From the NCBI GenBank assembly GCA_015680685.1, contig MNCI01002812.1, positions 59,991 to 88,207 on the forward strand: a stretch of DNA of 28,217 nt, written 5' to 3'. Shown in pieces: positions 8,548 to 19,446 of the stretch (positions are counted from its first letter, which is position 1; every line of letters begins with the position of its first letter). Below the pieces are notes generated by a model. The model was given only the letters and a program-made list of their open reading frames with translations, had not been told where the DNA came from and did not search any database. The stretch is from Gnetum montanum (Eukaryota > Streptophyta > Gnetopsida > Gnetales > Gnetaceae). The translations under genes were made by a program, and so were the position numbers.

Positions 8548-9435
8548 TCATGAGCGTCAAGGTACCCCCTACGCCCAACCATACAAATCACTAAGGCGTT
8601 CATGTGTGATCTGGTCAAATTTCGTGGATTTCTAGTGTTCTTGTACATATTATTCAATGTAGAAGGTGAATCTAATCACGAAATAATCATTGTCTTCCCA
8701 ACTACGCTTGTGAAGCTCAATTGTATGGCTAAGTGCAATTGAGGCACATGATTTTTATTATTTTATATTTTCTTCACAAAAGGTTGGTAATAGATTGACA
8801 ATAAATTGATTAACTAATTGAACTAATTTAATTACTAATTAATAAATAATTATCCTAACATAAGCATCTAGTCCCACTTTCTGTACACATCCTAAGCATG
8901 TACAACACTGCTGGGCGACCAAGTGTTAAGCGCTACTGGAATTAGCAAATGTTATACGTATGCTCGAAGTGGTCATACTTATGTGTGCTAGTCTATTTAG
9001 CTTAATTAATTACTTAAATTGTTAATTATTCTAGCTTAATTAATTACTTAATTAATGAAAATAATAAATGCATAAATAAATCATTAAGCTAGTCCAAGTG
9101 CTATAAGGTTTATCAAAGAGCTCATCTTTATTGCTGCACACACTACATTACTTAGGTACAATAGTGCTCAAATAAGGATCTATACATTCTTAGACTCCTA
9201 TTGCAGGCACTTAGAAAATTATTCTATCTCTTATGGAAACAAATTGCAAGAATTTCACTAGAAACTGAAATTCAAACTTCTATTAACATGACAAGGGTGT
9301 CGTATTTATAGACTTACTAGGGTGCCATGTTGATGGGTACATGTTAACATGGAAAATCCTACATCAATAGGATCCCATTGACAAGGTCATGTCGATGACA
9401 TCTTTTTAATATAGTTGACCAAAGACACTTCATCA
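8548..9435 (-). mobile_element. 3' LTR of element A (minus-strand Ty3/gypsy)
   Basis: About 888 bp, related to the solo LTR at 6051 and the LTR at 24150. The left edge reads TCATGAGCG where the other copies read TGATGAG, and the right edge is CTTCATCA. On the minus strand a TATA box CTATAAATACG lies at about 9302-9312, followed toward lower coordinates by the transcribed LTR part. The polypurine tract abuts its right edge, so this is the 3' LTR of an element whose body runs to higher coordinates. Confidence 0.75.
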
Positions 9436-9446
9436 TACCCCCACAA
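9436..9446 (-). other. Polypurine tract of element A
   Basis: Minus-strand TTGTGGGGGTA lies immediately before the LTR start TGATGA. This is the expected plus-strand primer site for reverse transcription and fixes the orientation of element A. Confidence 0.7.
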
Positions 9447-11760
9447 TTGAATGAAAACTTGTCCTTGAGTTCTTTACAAAATTAGGAAGGTATGGGATTA
9501 TTGACCAACACATGATATAATAAAACTAAGTGCTTCTTTGTAGTGATTAACTTCTTTCTATAGACCAACTTGATCTTTGTAGTGATTTTTGACTCTTTAA
9601 AATTTGAGAGCCTATGATTTTCAAGTAGCTACTTCGATTGTAGTATTTTGGTGATGAGCATGGACCTCCTCTATGGAGAGATTTGTGTTTGCTATTGCCA
9701 ATCTCCTCAACTTAGTGTTCACTCTAGCTAGCTACTTCTACTGTTGATGGATGAAATCTACCATCTGCTATCTTTACACATCAACATTTTGCAAGAAATG
9801 ATTCTCTATGGTTAATTATACATTTTCCTAATAGATCTGATCCAAGGCCTTATGAATTTTATGCTGAGTGGCCTTTACCAAGGATTGATACAACACTTCC
9901 ATCTTCATCACATCCTGAACCCCTTTTAATGTTGTGTGAAGTTGTTTAAGAGCTTCATCCATTGTTAGTGCTAGGTCAAGGAATGTAGGGTCAGTAATCT
10001 AGGCTCTTAGTTTGACGACCTTCATACCGAAGCATTCATTTAGCTCTTTGGATATTTTGAGTTGCCCCTCTAAAATGATGTTCTTACCCCTTACTTCCAA
10101 TAGCTTCGACTGGGTTGCAGTTATGTTGTTTGAAAGGTTGAAGGTATCCAGAATTAATTTCTTATTTCTCACCAATCAATCTAGCAATTATTCATGTTGT
10201 GTTGCACTCAACTTGCTACTTGCTATTCCTATGGATTTCTACACATCTTTAAGTCTAGAGATGTCTAGTATAGATGTCACAAGTGCATTTAGTGTTTTAA
10301 CAATTTTATTAGCAACCACCTTGATTGCTGTCTCCTACCCCTAGTGTTGCATCATCAAAACTATTATCCCCTTGCCCTTCCCCAAGTGCATTAAAAAAGT
10401 AATAGAATTCCTAGAGATTTCTAGGAATTATTGCTATTGTGCGAGGGATATTGTTACCTCTTAGGCACTAGGATTTGATCTTGCTAGCAACTACATTCTT
10501 TGGGCTGAAAAGAGTTGTCCACCTCTCTTCATCTAGCTAATTGTTCAAGCCACTTTATTTAGGTGACTCATTACTGGCCAGTACATAGATGGATCACCAC
10601 CACTCATTCCTACTTATTGCTTGTACTCACTTAAGAGCCATTCTCAGAGCTCGTGCAACTGTTAAAAAGTTACAACAATGTCCAACATTGTTTATTGAGT
10701 GGGTGGTGGAGGTGGTAGTTGCTACTTCTCTTCTTGGATGACTTTTATAAGGACTTTATCCTTCATCATCTTTGTCGAGTTAGTAGATGGAGCACATCAG
10801 AATTTGTCGTTTGTATAGTGGATTATTCCTCCCCTTCGACATAGTTTTCTGATGAGGCATGGAAAGGGGAGTGCCTTTATTCCACGTTTATTCTCAATGA
10901 AGTGCATTTCTATCTCAAGATAGATTAGTTGTGGAAGACTGATAGGAAATCTATTACTTAGAGTGGCACACACATGGGCAGATAAGGTAGTGATCCTACT
11001 TGGCCTCACCCTTGGATTGAGGTGAAAGGCCATAATCTTGTAGTAGATTCTCTCTATTGATGTGAGCGCACCAAACTCCTTATGATCGACACGATAGCAT
11101 CGTTGTATCCATTCTTTCTTGATGTTGGGGTCTACCTATATTGGAATCTTAGTGAGATGTGCCCCACTTTCTAGCAACCCAAGTGCCTCTAAAATGGTCT
11201 ACACCAAGTAGGACACTGAAATGTTCTTGATCTTGACTATTGAACTAGCCTGCTTATTATTCTAGAATAAGAACGTCTCTTCCATGTACCACTCCCCATT
11301 GGAAGTGATGATGGGCCACATGGGAGAGGTATTATATTGATCTTGTACTTCTTGAGGTGCTTATTCGAAGAAAGAGCCAAAATTCAACTCTTGCAGCACC
11401 ATTTTCTAAACCTCCTTTAATTTGATCTACTTGAGGTAGGCTTTTATGAAGGTCACCTCAAGGTTTGCTTGTGAAGTTGGTGCCTCATCCTAATGGGATA
11501 ACTCTATCACTATTACTTGTTCTAGAATCTAAAGAACATATTCCACTTTGGGCTCCTCCCTAAGAGGTTCCATAACATGGGTTGCTGCTTGTTGTTCTTG
11601 TGCCTATTCTTGGATCCTTTCCATTCATGGTCATTTTTTTTGTGGCTATGATGGTCCTCCTTCCTGTATATGTTTCCCTTTTGGTGCCATTTGTGGTCAC
11701 AACACATCCAAGAATTAGTATATATAATGTGTAACTTATGCTTTGATATCTCATCTTGTC
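9447..11760 (-). pseudogene. Extra ORF downstream of pol, element A (degenerate)
   Basis: Minus-strand relic of a protein closely related to that of element D. Recognisable parts in order: MWPIITSNGEWYMEE (about 11320), CYRVDHKEFGAL (about 11090), MAFHLNPRVRPSRITT (from 11033), LPQLIYLEIE, and LPFPCLIRKLCRRGG (about 10870-10830). The LPFPCLI-x-x-LC block and its spacing from the preceding alpha-helical region resemble the putative plant transposon protein domain found in an extra ORF of Athila/Tat-type Ty3/gypsy elements; that assignment is tentative. Toward the LTR the protein was probably coiled-coil. Several stops interrupt it, mostly TAG or TAA at former Gln codons. Compared with element D it lacks roughly 0.9 kb near 9500. 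Confidence 0.55.
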
Positions 11761-13799
11761 AATTAGTTACACTTAGGATAAGGTTGGACCATGGTAGATT
11801 GGTTATTTTATTATTATTTTGTTAATTTTTCAGATCAAAGTGTTACCAGAGTTAGTTGGAAGGGTTTAACTTTTGTAATTTGATGTTTTCGTGTTAGTTT
11901 CTTTATTAAACCTTGTGGGAGTTAGAAACATTTAGAAAAATTATCTATAAAAAAAACTTCAAGTTTGTGGCCCCCACGACTAAGAGCTTACCTTTGGTAG
12001 CTATAGGTTTAAAGAACAAAGTGATTTGAACAAATGGTTAGGAAGATATGGCTTCTAGAAGGTTCAAGGCTCTGAAAACTACAAAATCTCCTCTAGTGTT
12101 TGAAAGGAAATGTGAAAAATTTGAGGTGTGGACATGTATATATATACTATTTTTATGTTTTGTCAATGGGGTCCTATATACATGATCACATGTACATAGG
12201 GGGTTTATTGATGGTTACCCATTTACGAAGGTTGTAAACAAAATTTTTCAACTTGAATTTCTTAAAAAATACAAAGTTTTTTGATGAAAGTGGGATCCAT
12301 GGAGTTCTAGAATAACTAAGAATTTGATGAAATCATCAAATAGGATTGTTAAAAGCTCAAAAATTGAAAAATTGGATCAAAAATATCTTCATTGAAGTAA
12401 TTGCCTTAAGGAGTGCATAGTTCGATGCATCAGATAGGCCGCACAAAGGTTTGGATTGCAGGAATGTCTAAGGATGAGGTACTTAACTGACCTAACTAAG
12501 AGATATGCAAGTGGATCCTCCCCATAGTAGGCACATGTTCTTTTTTCCCTTGCATAACCTCAACCTAAGGAGTCTGTGGGACCCATAGGTGATTAATGAT
12601 TATGAAAGTTAAAAACCAAAACTTAGAAGAATCTACCTAAGAATTCAGGCACGTTAAACCAAGGCATCAAACAAGGACATGGACACTAGTAGTGAGGTGA
12701 GTCATGGAAATCATATGTGGATGAGAGAGAAAGTGGAATGGAGTTCCTAATTAAAGTCACATGAAGTTCCTCATGAAATTTGTGGTTAAATGACCTGATA
12801 AAATCCATCCTTAGCCCAAACCAAAACCAACCATGTTTAGTGACTTCACATCATCACTCTAAGATCAATCCATCCCCTTGAGACACAAGAGTACTCCTAC
12901 AGATCAATCATCATTCCTTATAGAGAAGAAAAGAGAAGTAGGAAGTGAGAAAGGACCTTAGTTAGAGGGGACCTTCAGGCATTCATAACATGTCTTTCTA
13001 GTCCCATAACCAGTGCTTGTAGCCCATTATTCTGGCTAAGGGATGAGCTTTGAATTCCCATCATTATTTTTTTTGTTCTTCATCATTTTTTTCATTTTTT
13101 AAATTTTGGTTTGTATTTTTTTTTAGATCAGAACCATACCATGCAAAGACTTATTTAACTTCCTGTTATTGGTTGACACAGAATGGTAAGAGATCCATGA
13201 AAACACTCATGCACCTAAGTAAGTAGAAGGGTATAAATAGTATTAAGTCCCCTTAAAGTCACACTTTGTTCTAGAAACTATTAAGGTTACAAGTTTGTTA
13301 AAGTTTTACTTAATGAAAAGGAACCTCATACTTCTAAAATAAGAAAAACAATAGAGTTTGTGAATGGGTGGATGTCGTGGACTCACTGCCTATTCCATGA
13401 AAAAGAAACCATGTCTTAGTTATTAGTACCAAAATTCAAAAATATAAACTAGACATTAGCAATAAAAAATAATAAGTACACCATTAACAATAGCTACAAC
13501 ACCATTGTTTCATGTTGGCACAAAGCACTTTATTAGAAAAAATTTAGAAAATCACACCCAAAACAAAGGAAATTATACAAGAAAGTGTAAAATATTCAAG
13601 AAAAATCAAACATACCAACAATGGTGAAAACAAAAAATGGTGTAAAATAAGAAAAAGTATAAGAAAAAGGTGTAAACTAAATAATGTGTAAAAAAATTTT
13701 ATTAAACAAAAAATAGAAAAACTAAGGAGCTACATAAATTGTCAGCACAAATGGCCATCTCCCCCATGAATGAGTTTGAAGGAGGAGATTTAAAAGATT
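11761..13799. other. Non-coding spacer inside element A
   Basis: Between the integrase relic and the extra ORF (both minus strand) lie about 2 kb without a coding pattern in any frame. The stretch is AT-rich with T runs near 13068-13130 and A-rich tracts near 13540-13730. In Athila-like elements a long spacer between pol and the third ORF is usual, so it probably belongs to element A. An inserted relic cannot be excluded. Confidence 0.5.
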
Positions 13800-14600
13800 A
13801 AGTGAGGTTATCCATCAAATGAAATATTTGTTGCACTGGCTTACTTAGGCTCATGGAAAGGTTTTATTTGTTGAATGTTGAGCAATTGTTTCTTATTTGG
13901 GCTTTCAAGTTTGTAGATTATCATGACCCCAAAAGAAAAGGTTTTGCAATTTTATAAGGCCCCTCCCACAATGTTTGAAATTTAGTTCATTGTGGAGCAT
14001 GTGTGAGGTTCCAATAGAGGTCCTTATCTCTAGGTTGAAATTTGACTTTCCTTATTCTTAGGTCATGTCGTTGCTTGCTGAATGCCTTGTGCACTTCATT
14101 TAAGGACAGGGCCACTAATTAATTTTCATCTAGCATGTTAACGTTGATCAATCATTCTCTTTGTTCTATTCTCAGGTTAAGATCTAGGTCGCAAGCTGTT
14201 GAAAGTGTACAAAGCTCAAATTGAATAGAAACTATTGGTAGTTTCCCATACACGAGCTCATTAGGAGAGTCGCCTATAAGGAGTTTCCATGTTGAGCACT
14301 AGGCCTAGAGGCATCATTGAATTTTGTGATCAAGTCTCTCCTATATTTCCTAACAGTTCTCATAAAGATCTTTGTAATCTCCCTATTAGTAACCTTTTCT
14401 TAACCATTGGCTTGGGGATGGTAGGGTGTTGTTAATTTATGTTCAACCCCCAAGCATTACATGAGCTTGCGAAAAGTGGTGCCTGTGAAATGGGTTTCAT
14501 TGTTAAAAATCAGTGCACATGGCACCCCAAACCTATTTATGATGTGTTGTTGAAAAAATCAAGTAGTAGTGAAATATGTACAGTTCACAATGGCTGCTAC
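13800..14600 (-). pseudogene. Ty3/gypsy integrase relic, element A
   Basis: The minus strand from about 14600 down reads RFGVPCALIFNNETHFTG, then TPYHPQANG and VTNREITKIF. This matches the retroviral-type integrase core, in which the family reads (T/S)DxG(T/S)HF and YHPQ(A/T)NGQ-E-x-x-NR. The second catalytic Asp is replaced by Asn (FNNE) and the catalytic Glu by Lys. Downstream, fragments include SNDMT, RDLYW-like and VYKLESPNKKQLLNIQQIKPF-like text in shifted frames, equivalent to the integrase C-terminal region. Stops and frameshifts are many. The N-terminal zinc domain, RNase H and RT that should follow at higher coordinates are missing: plus-strand gag sequence of element B starts instead near 14600-14640. 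Confidence 0.75.
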
Positions 14601-14639
14601 TGCTATTGCAAGGAATTTTGTGATCTCTTGTGGTATGTT

Positions 14640-15180
14640 AGCCATTGGGATGAGGGAGAATTAGCTTCAAAGTTTAGTAGTGGACTACATGCTCAACTTT
14701 GTCCCTAGACTCACGCACATAATCCTCAAACAATTGATGAAGCATACATACTTTCTAAGGATTATGAAGAATCGAATCAAGTATGCACTACAAGCACATA
14801 ATCCTCAAATAGTTGATTAAGCATACAAAATTACTAAGGATTATGAAGAATCTAATTAAGTACACACTACAAGCACATAATCATCAAATAGTTGATGAAG
14901 CATAAAAAATTACTAAGGATTATGAAGAATCAAATCAAGTGCATACTACCCTTTGATAAGCAACTCTTTGACAAGCTACCCTTCCATAAGCAACGGTAGA
15001 GGAAATACTAACCAAAACAGCTTAATTAGGATCACAATATTTTATTTGTAGTGAAGATCATTTCAAATGAGACTGTTCAAAATTGCTAGCAAGGGTACAA
15101 AGGACCAATCAAACCAAGAATCAAAAATCCAACCCAAACATGAACAAAGGAAAAATTCCAATCACCAACATAGCTATGAA
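14640..15180 (+). pseudogene. gag tail relic of element B
   Basis: The plus frame ending at 14708 reads WDEGELASKFSSGL and continues after a stop with HNPQTIDEAY and SKDYEE. This resembles the end of the Ty3/gypsy capsid domain (family pattern: E-x-x-L-A-x-x-F-x-x-G-L ... T-x-x-E-A). Three 79-bp tandem copies of the EAY...DYEE segment follow. A degenerate zinc-knuckle-like stretch lies at about 15040-15090 (DHFKxDC-like: a histidine/cysteine remnant without the complete CX2CX4HX4C spacing). The N-terminal part of gag and the 5' LTR are absent. Stops and the frame-shifting duplication make it non-functional. Confidence 0.6.
14715..14949 (+). repeat. 79-bp tandem triplication inside gag
   Basis: Copies start at 14715, 14794 and 14873, each opening GCACATAATC and containing AAGGATTATGAAGAATC. 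Because 79 is 26 codons plus one base, every copy shifts the frame, and the in-frame continuation of copy 1 meets a TAA at the start of copy 2. Confidence 0.9.
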
Positions 15181-15209
15181 GAAGATATTTGCATAAACTA
15201 AATTAGGTT

Positions 15210-15552
15210 TACATAAATTTCAATTTGCTTTACTGATTTTTGAGGGTTCAATTAAAGGTAAATAAATTAAATTTTTAATTGATTGTTATGTTAGTGATAA
15301 CTTTATTTCTCCAAAGTTAATTAATATATTGAAATTAAGTTTACATTTTAAGAAAATTATTAAGATAGAACTTGTAGATGGAATGACCGTGAGTAAGCAT
15401 ACCAAGTATGGAGAAATTACATTTACCTTGCAAGACATGCCTTTTATCAATGAATTCTTTGAATTTAAACTAGGTGATGTCAATGCAATTTTAGGAATGT
15501 CTTTTCTACAAATATTTGAATTCTTGCCCACGTTGGAACTTGTATTTTAAAA
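15210..15552 (+). pseudogene. Aspartic protease relic of element B
   Basis: The frame FALLIFEGSIKGK, a stop, then IKFLIDCYVSDNFIS (Asp codon at 15281) is followed by an open stretch from 15329 to the stop after ELVF at 15550. It contains YGEITFTL and LGMSFLQIFEF, matching the Ty3/gypsy retropepsin, whose active site is normally L-I-D-(S/T)-G-A and whose distal motif is (I/L)LGM-x-x-L. Here the residues after the active-site Asp read CYV, so the conserved Gly is lost and the enzyme would be dead. It lies just after the gag relic, in the usual gag-PR-RT order. Confidence 0.75.
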
Positions 15553-15837
15553 GTCCCAACCACTGACAAAGTTAAGGTTCTAAGAGGGGTAAGAATAGAA
15601 AATTCACATGATAACCATTAAGTAAGAAAAAAGATTAGTCAAAAAGGGTGCTACAATGTTGTTTGTCAAAGTAACCCAACCTCAGAGATCTACAGGTATT
15701 GAGATTCTAAGAGAACTTAAGAAATATAAGGATTCAGTATTTGGTAAAACTAAAAAACTGCCTCCAAAAAGAACTATTGAGCATGCTATTGATATTTTTC
15801 CCAATACACAACCTCTTTGAAAAGCCCTTTATATATT

Positions 15838-16545
15838 TTCCACTTTTGAATTAAGAGAATTAAAAGTACAATTAGATCACCTATTGGAAGAAGGAAAAAT
15901 TCGACCTAGCATATCACCTTAAGGTGCACCAGTCTTATTCGTTAAAAAGAAAGATGGTACGTTAAGAGTATGCATTAATTATAGGACATTGAATAGAGTG
16001 ATGATTTAAAATACTTATCATTTGCCTAGGATGGATGATTTGTTTGATTAACTTACAGGTGCATGTTATTTTTCAAAGATTAATTTAAAATTAGGTTATT
16101 ACCAAATAAGGATTAATTAGAAAAACATTGAGAAAATTATTTTCAAAATCAATTATGGATTATATGAATTTTTTGTGACACCATTTGGATTAACTAATGC
16201 ACCTGCAACATTCATGGCATTAATGAATTACATTTTTTGTGAATATCTTATCAGTTTGTTATAGCATGTATAGATGATATACTTGTTTATTCTAAGTTAA
16301 GAGAAGAACATGTTAAAAATTTGAAAATTACAATGGAAATTCTTAAAGAGCATTACTTGAAAGCTAAATTGAGTAAATGTGAACTCTTTAAGGAAGAAGT
16401 TTCATACTTGGGTCATATAGTTTCTAAGAAAGGATTATAGGTAGATCTAGCAAAGGTTAGTGCAATTCAGGACTAGCCTGAATTAAAAGATGCTACAACG
16501 ATTCATAGTTTTTTGGGTTTAGTAGAGTTTTATTAAAGATTATTC
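15838..16545 (+). pseudogene. Reverse transcriptase relic of element B
   Basis: The conserved RT blocks appear in order: IRPSISP, stop, GAPVLFVKKKDGTLR (about 15899-15970), CINYRTLN, HLPRMDDLFD, then [19 protein letters not shown] (about 16155-16212). The catalytic block reads CIDDILVYS (from 16267; family YIDD or F/Y-V/I-DD). HTWVI/YLGHIVS-type text follows near 16410 and the SFLGL motif near 16510. The two catalytic Asp residues are present, but a one-base deletion near 16249 shifts the frame just before them. Stops at 15920, 16006, 16048 and 16118 fall where the family has Gln or nearby polar residues. Confidence 0.85.
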
Positions 16546-17035
16546 TACTTTAGTAGCCCCTTTAACTGACCCTTTGCAAGAAAAGAATGTGTTCAAGTTT
16601 GATGAAAATTGCAGGGATGCTTTCCTCATATTAAAGATGCTACTCACAACAACACCTTTTTTGAGAATTTCATATGAACAATTACCATTTGAAGTATCCA
16701 CGAATGACTATGGAATAAGAATTGGTGTAGTTTGTTCACAAGAAGATAAAGTGGCATGTTATGAATCTCATAAATTATGAAGAGCTAAGGTAAATTACTC
16801 AACCCATGATTTAGAATTACTAGCAATTATTCATGCTTTGAAAGTTTGGAGACATTGTCTTTGTGGAAAAAGGTTTGTACTAAAAATAGATCATAAAAAT
16901 TTAGAATATTTACAGAGATAGCCTATTTTGAATACTCATAAATGACAATGGGTAGAATTATTGTCTAAATATGATTTTGAAATCAAATATATCCTCGATA
17001 AGCAAAATGTGATAGTCGATGTCCTTAGTTGAATG
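16546..17035 (+). pseudogene. RNase H relic of element B
   Basis: Frame 16574-16780 reads PLQEKNVFKFDENC-like, then PFLRISYEQLPFEVSTNDYG and CYESHKL. After one stop, NYSTHDLELLAIIHALKVW and VLKIDHKNLEYL follow, then WVELLSKYDFEIKYI and DVLS. This is the order of the Ty3/gypsy RNase H (family: TDAS-x-x-G, Y-x-x-x-E-x-ELLA-x-x-x-A, T-D-H-x-x-L-x-x-L). The first motif is STND instead of TDAS-D, and TDH reads IDH. Stops stand at former Arg/Gln positions, including TGA where the family has Arg in LSR. Confidence 0.8.
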
Positions 17036-17935
17036 TGGAACTTGATGATAGGTGTGGTAATGGCCCCTATGAAAGAAGAAATTAAGGAACAAATAAAAGA
17101 AGATCCTTATTTTAAGAAGATTTTAACCAATATTTCCTCTAAACCTCGATATCCATTTGCTTCTAATGGTTTATTAATGACTAGAACAAAGAGTGTGCAT
17201 TCCAAAACGAAATTGGAGACTAAGGTTGGTGTGTGAAGCACATGAAGTACTATATGCAAGATACCCAAGTTATATTCGAACTTATATGATGTTACGAAAA
17301 TCTCATTTTTGGTCTAGAATGAAGAATGATGTGTCATCGTACATTAAAAACTATCTAACATGCCAAAGAATAAAAGCTGAATAAGGAAATGCATTGGCTT
17401 TTTACAACCTTTGGAAGTTCCAACTTGGAAATAGGAAGATGTCACCATGGATTTCATTGTGGAATTGCCAATAACCAAAAAGGAAAATGACTCAATTTTG
17501 GTAATGGTTGATCACCTATCAAAGATGATACATTTTATAGCTTTCAAATCTACAAACATAGCTAAATAAGTGGCCCAAAAATTTGTATGAGAAGTATTTC
17601 GATTGCATGGTTGTCCAAAATCTATCATCTTGAACTAAGATCCCAAGTTCATATCTGAATTTTAATAAAACTTCTTCAAAGAGCTTAGAACCCAATTGAA
17701 ATTTAGCATAGCTTACCACCTAGAGATTGATGGGCAAAGCAAACGTGTGAATAGAATACTAGAAGATATTCTATGAAGCTATGTTGGGAATAGACCAAAA
17801 ACGTGGGAGAATTATTTACACTTGGTAGAATTCACCTATAGCAACAATTATTAAGGTTCCATACATCGAACACCATTCAAAGTAGTATATGGACAGAATT
17901 GTTGTACACCACAAACCTGATCAGATCCAAGCTTA
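17036..17935 (+). pseudogene. Integrase relic of element B
   Basis: A linker (MKEEIKEQIKEDPYFKKI) leads to the zinc domain at about 17230-17370: EAHEVLYARYPSY, then SHFWSRMKNDV and YLTCQRIKAE. The family HHCC is reduced, because the second His reads Tyr (YARYP) and the first Cys reads Tyr (NYLTC). The core follows: VTMDFIVELP (first catalytic Asp, near 17448), VDHLSKMIHF, LN, stop, DPKFISEF (second Asp position reads Asn), and IDGQSKRVNRILEDIL (catalytic Glu reads Lys). WENYLHLVEFTYSNN and TPFKVVYGQN then match the conserved end of the core. At least eight stops and one frame change (about 17390) interrupt it. Confidence 0.85.
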
Positions 17936-18665
17936 AGAATGGAGTGGAAGGAAGAAGAAATTTAAATACTAGAAAACATTGTTACAAGATTTAAGAAAAA
18001 TTTACAAGCTACCCAAGATAAATATAAGCGATATGCAGATCAACATCTGCTTAAGAAAGAATTCCAACTGGAAGATCAAGTATTATTGAAAGTAAAACGT
18101 ACTAACAATTCTCTAAAACTTGAAAAATATACTAAATTTGGACCTAGATATTGTAAACCTTTTCAAATTTTAGAAAGAATTAATGAAGTGACATATTGGT
18201 TAAATCTTCTAGCAACTTTAAGAATTCATCATGTTTTCCATGTAAGCTTGCTAAAGAAATTTCATGAAAATGATGTACCATATGTGCTAGACTAGAATAC
18301 TTTACCCCCATAATCCAACGCTAGCTTTGAAGTTAAACCCATTGCAATCAAAAACCAATGAACTAAGAAGTTACAAAATAAAACTATCAACAAATTACTT
18401 ATTTAATGGTCAAATTGTGATTAGCAAACTTGGGAAAATAAGTAGTTTGTTCTTAATACTTACCCCCACCTTTTTAATCATCATGATAATGAATGATAAA
18501 TTGAATTTATTATAAGTAATAATTATATTTTATAATTTTTGATCTTTTGTTTATATATATGGTAATGAAGATAATAAAGAAGCTGAAGCTAAGGAACATA
18601 ATGAAGAAGCAGCAACTAAGCAATTGGATAAAGAGAAAGTGCTTCATGACGAGCTAGATGCTTAA
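17936..18665 (+). pseudogene. Integrase C-terminal GPY/F and chromodomain-like tail, element B
   Basis: DKYKRYADQHLLKKEFQL, then KYTKFGPRYCKPFQILERI (GPRY...PF, the GPY/F module) and HHVFHVSLLKKFHEND-VPYVLD (to 18292) are typical of chromovirus integrase ends. After a stop, FEVKPIAIKNQ, KLQNKTINKLLI and WSNCD with TWE (about 18315-18440) resemble a degenerate chromodomain, identified by the KWxx...TWE pattern. The frame near 18560-18665 is rich in Glu, Lys and Ala and ends in TAA at 18663-18665, immediately before the polypurine tract. Chromodomains direct chromoviruses toward heterochromatin. The presence of GPY/F plus chromodomain puts element B in the chromovirus lineage. Confidence 0.8.
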
Positions 18666-18675
18666 GGGGGTAGAT
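18664..18675 (+). other. Polypurine tract of element B
   Basis: AAGGGGGTAGAT directly precedes TGTAACG, the usual start of a chromovirus LTR. The tract overlaps the last codon of the reading frame, which ends in TAA. Confidence 0.75.
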
Positions 18676-19446
18676 TGTAACGTTCCATCCCTTATCAAGG
18701 GTGGAAACAAATTATAACCATGTAAATAGCTTTCAAATGAAGGGATACCTCGTTATGAGAAGTTATGATTATTCATGTATCCCTTAGGAATGGATTTGAC
18801 CTATGCCATTTAAGGTTGGGTTTAAAGATCATGCTGGCATGGAGTTGTAGAGCCTGGAAAGGTAAGTGACAAGAGTTAGGTGAAGCAAGATAAGAAGGGA
18901 CTGACCACCCTTTAGCTAGATAGCCTAACCATGCTGGCAATGCTAGATTGCCTCTAAGGTGTAAGTGGGATGGGAAGATAACATTGTGAGACTAAATGTC
19001 CACTTAAAAGAATAGTGGAAAAGTGGCACACATGCTAGATCGAGTAGCAATGAAGATGTAAGCATCAACAATAACCTTAATACCCTATTATTATGCACAT
19101 CGAATAAAAAAATTTCCACATACACTATTAACATAGCAATGTCATAAAAAAATCCAAATGGAAGAGAACAATTATAATAATATGTCCATGAATATCTAAA
19201 TGGGTATATTGAAAATTTATGGCAAACAGAGGTTACAAGATGTGAGAAACCATGGTTTTATTAATGATAGCCTTCTATGATTTACAGAAATAGCTAGACA
19301 ACTAGATGGACATAACCAATGATGGCGGTCATGTGCGTCAATGGCAACATGGGTGATATGTGGATGTTACAAATGCAGGCAATGTGGAGAAGGTGGAGAA
19401 CATGGAAATGTGGTGGTGGCAACCAACATGAGTGGAAAACGTTACA
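18676..19446 (+). mobile_element. Probable 3' LTR of element B
   Basis: The LTR starts TGTAACGTT at 18676. The first perfect inverted match, AACGTTACA, ends at 19446, which would give a 771-bp LTR. An AATAAA polyadenylation-like signal occurs at 19103-19108. The start is firm because it abuts the polypurine tract. The end is less certain because the last 130 bp are low-complexity, and no second LTR copy is available to confirm it. Confidence 0.5.

Noticed and set aside
11522-11754. Two overlapping minus-strand ORFs rich in His, Lys and Asn
   Set aside because: They fall in the upstream fringe of the element A third ORF, in conflicting frames, without recognisable motifs.
14439-14708. 89-codon plus-strand ORF
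   Set aside because: Its first part is the antisense of the element A integrase core and only the last roughly 25 codons resemble gag. It is a chimera across a junction, not a gene.
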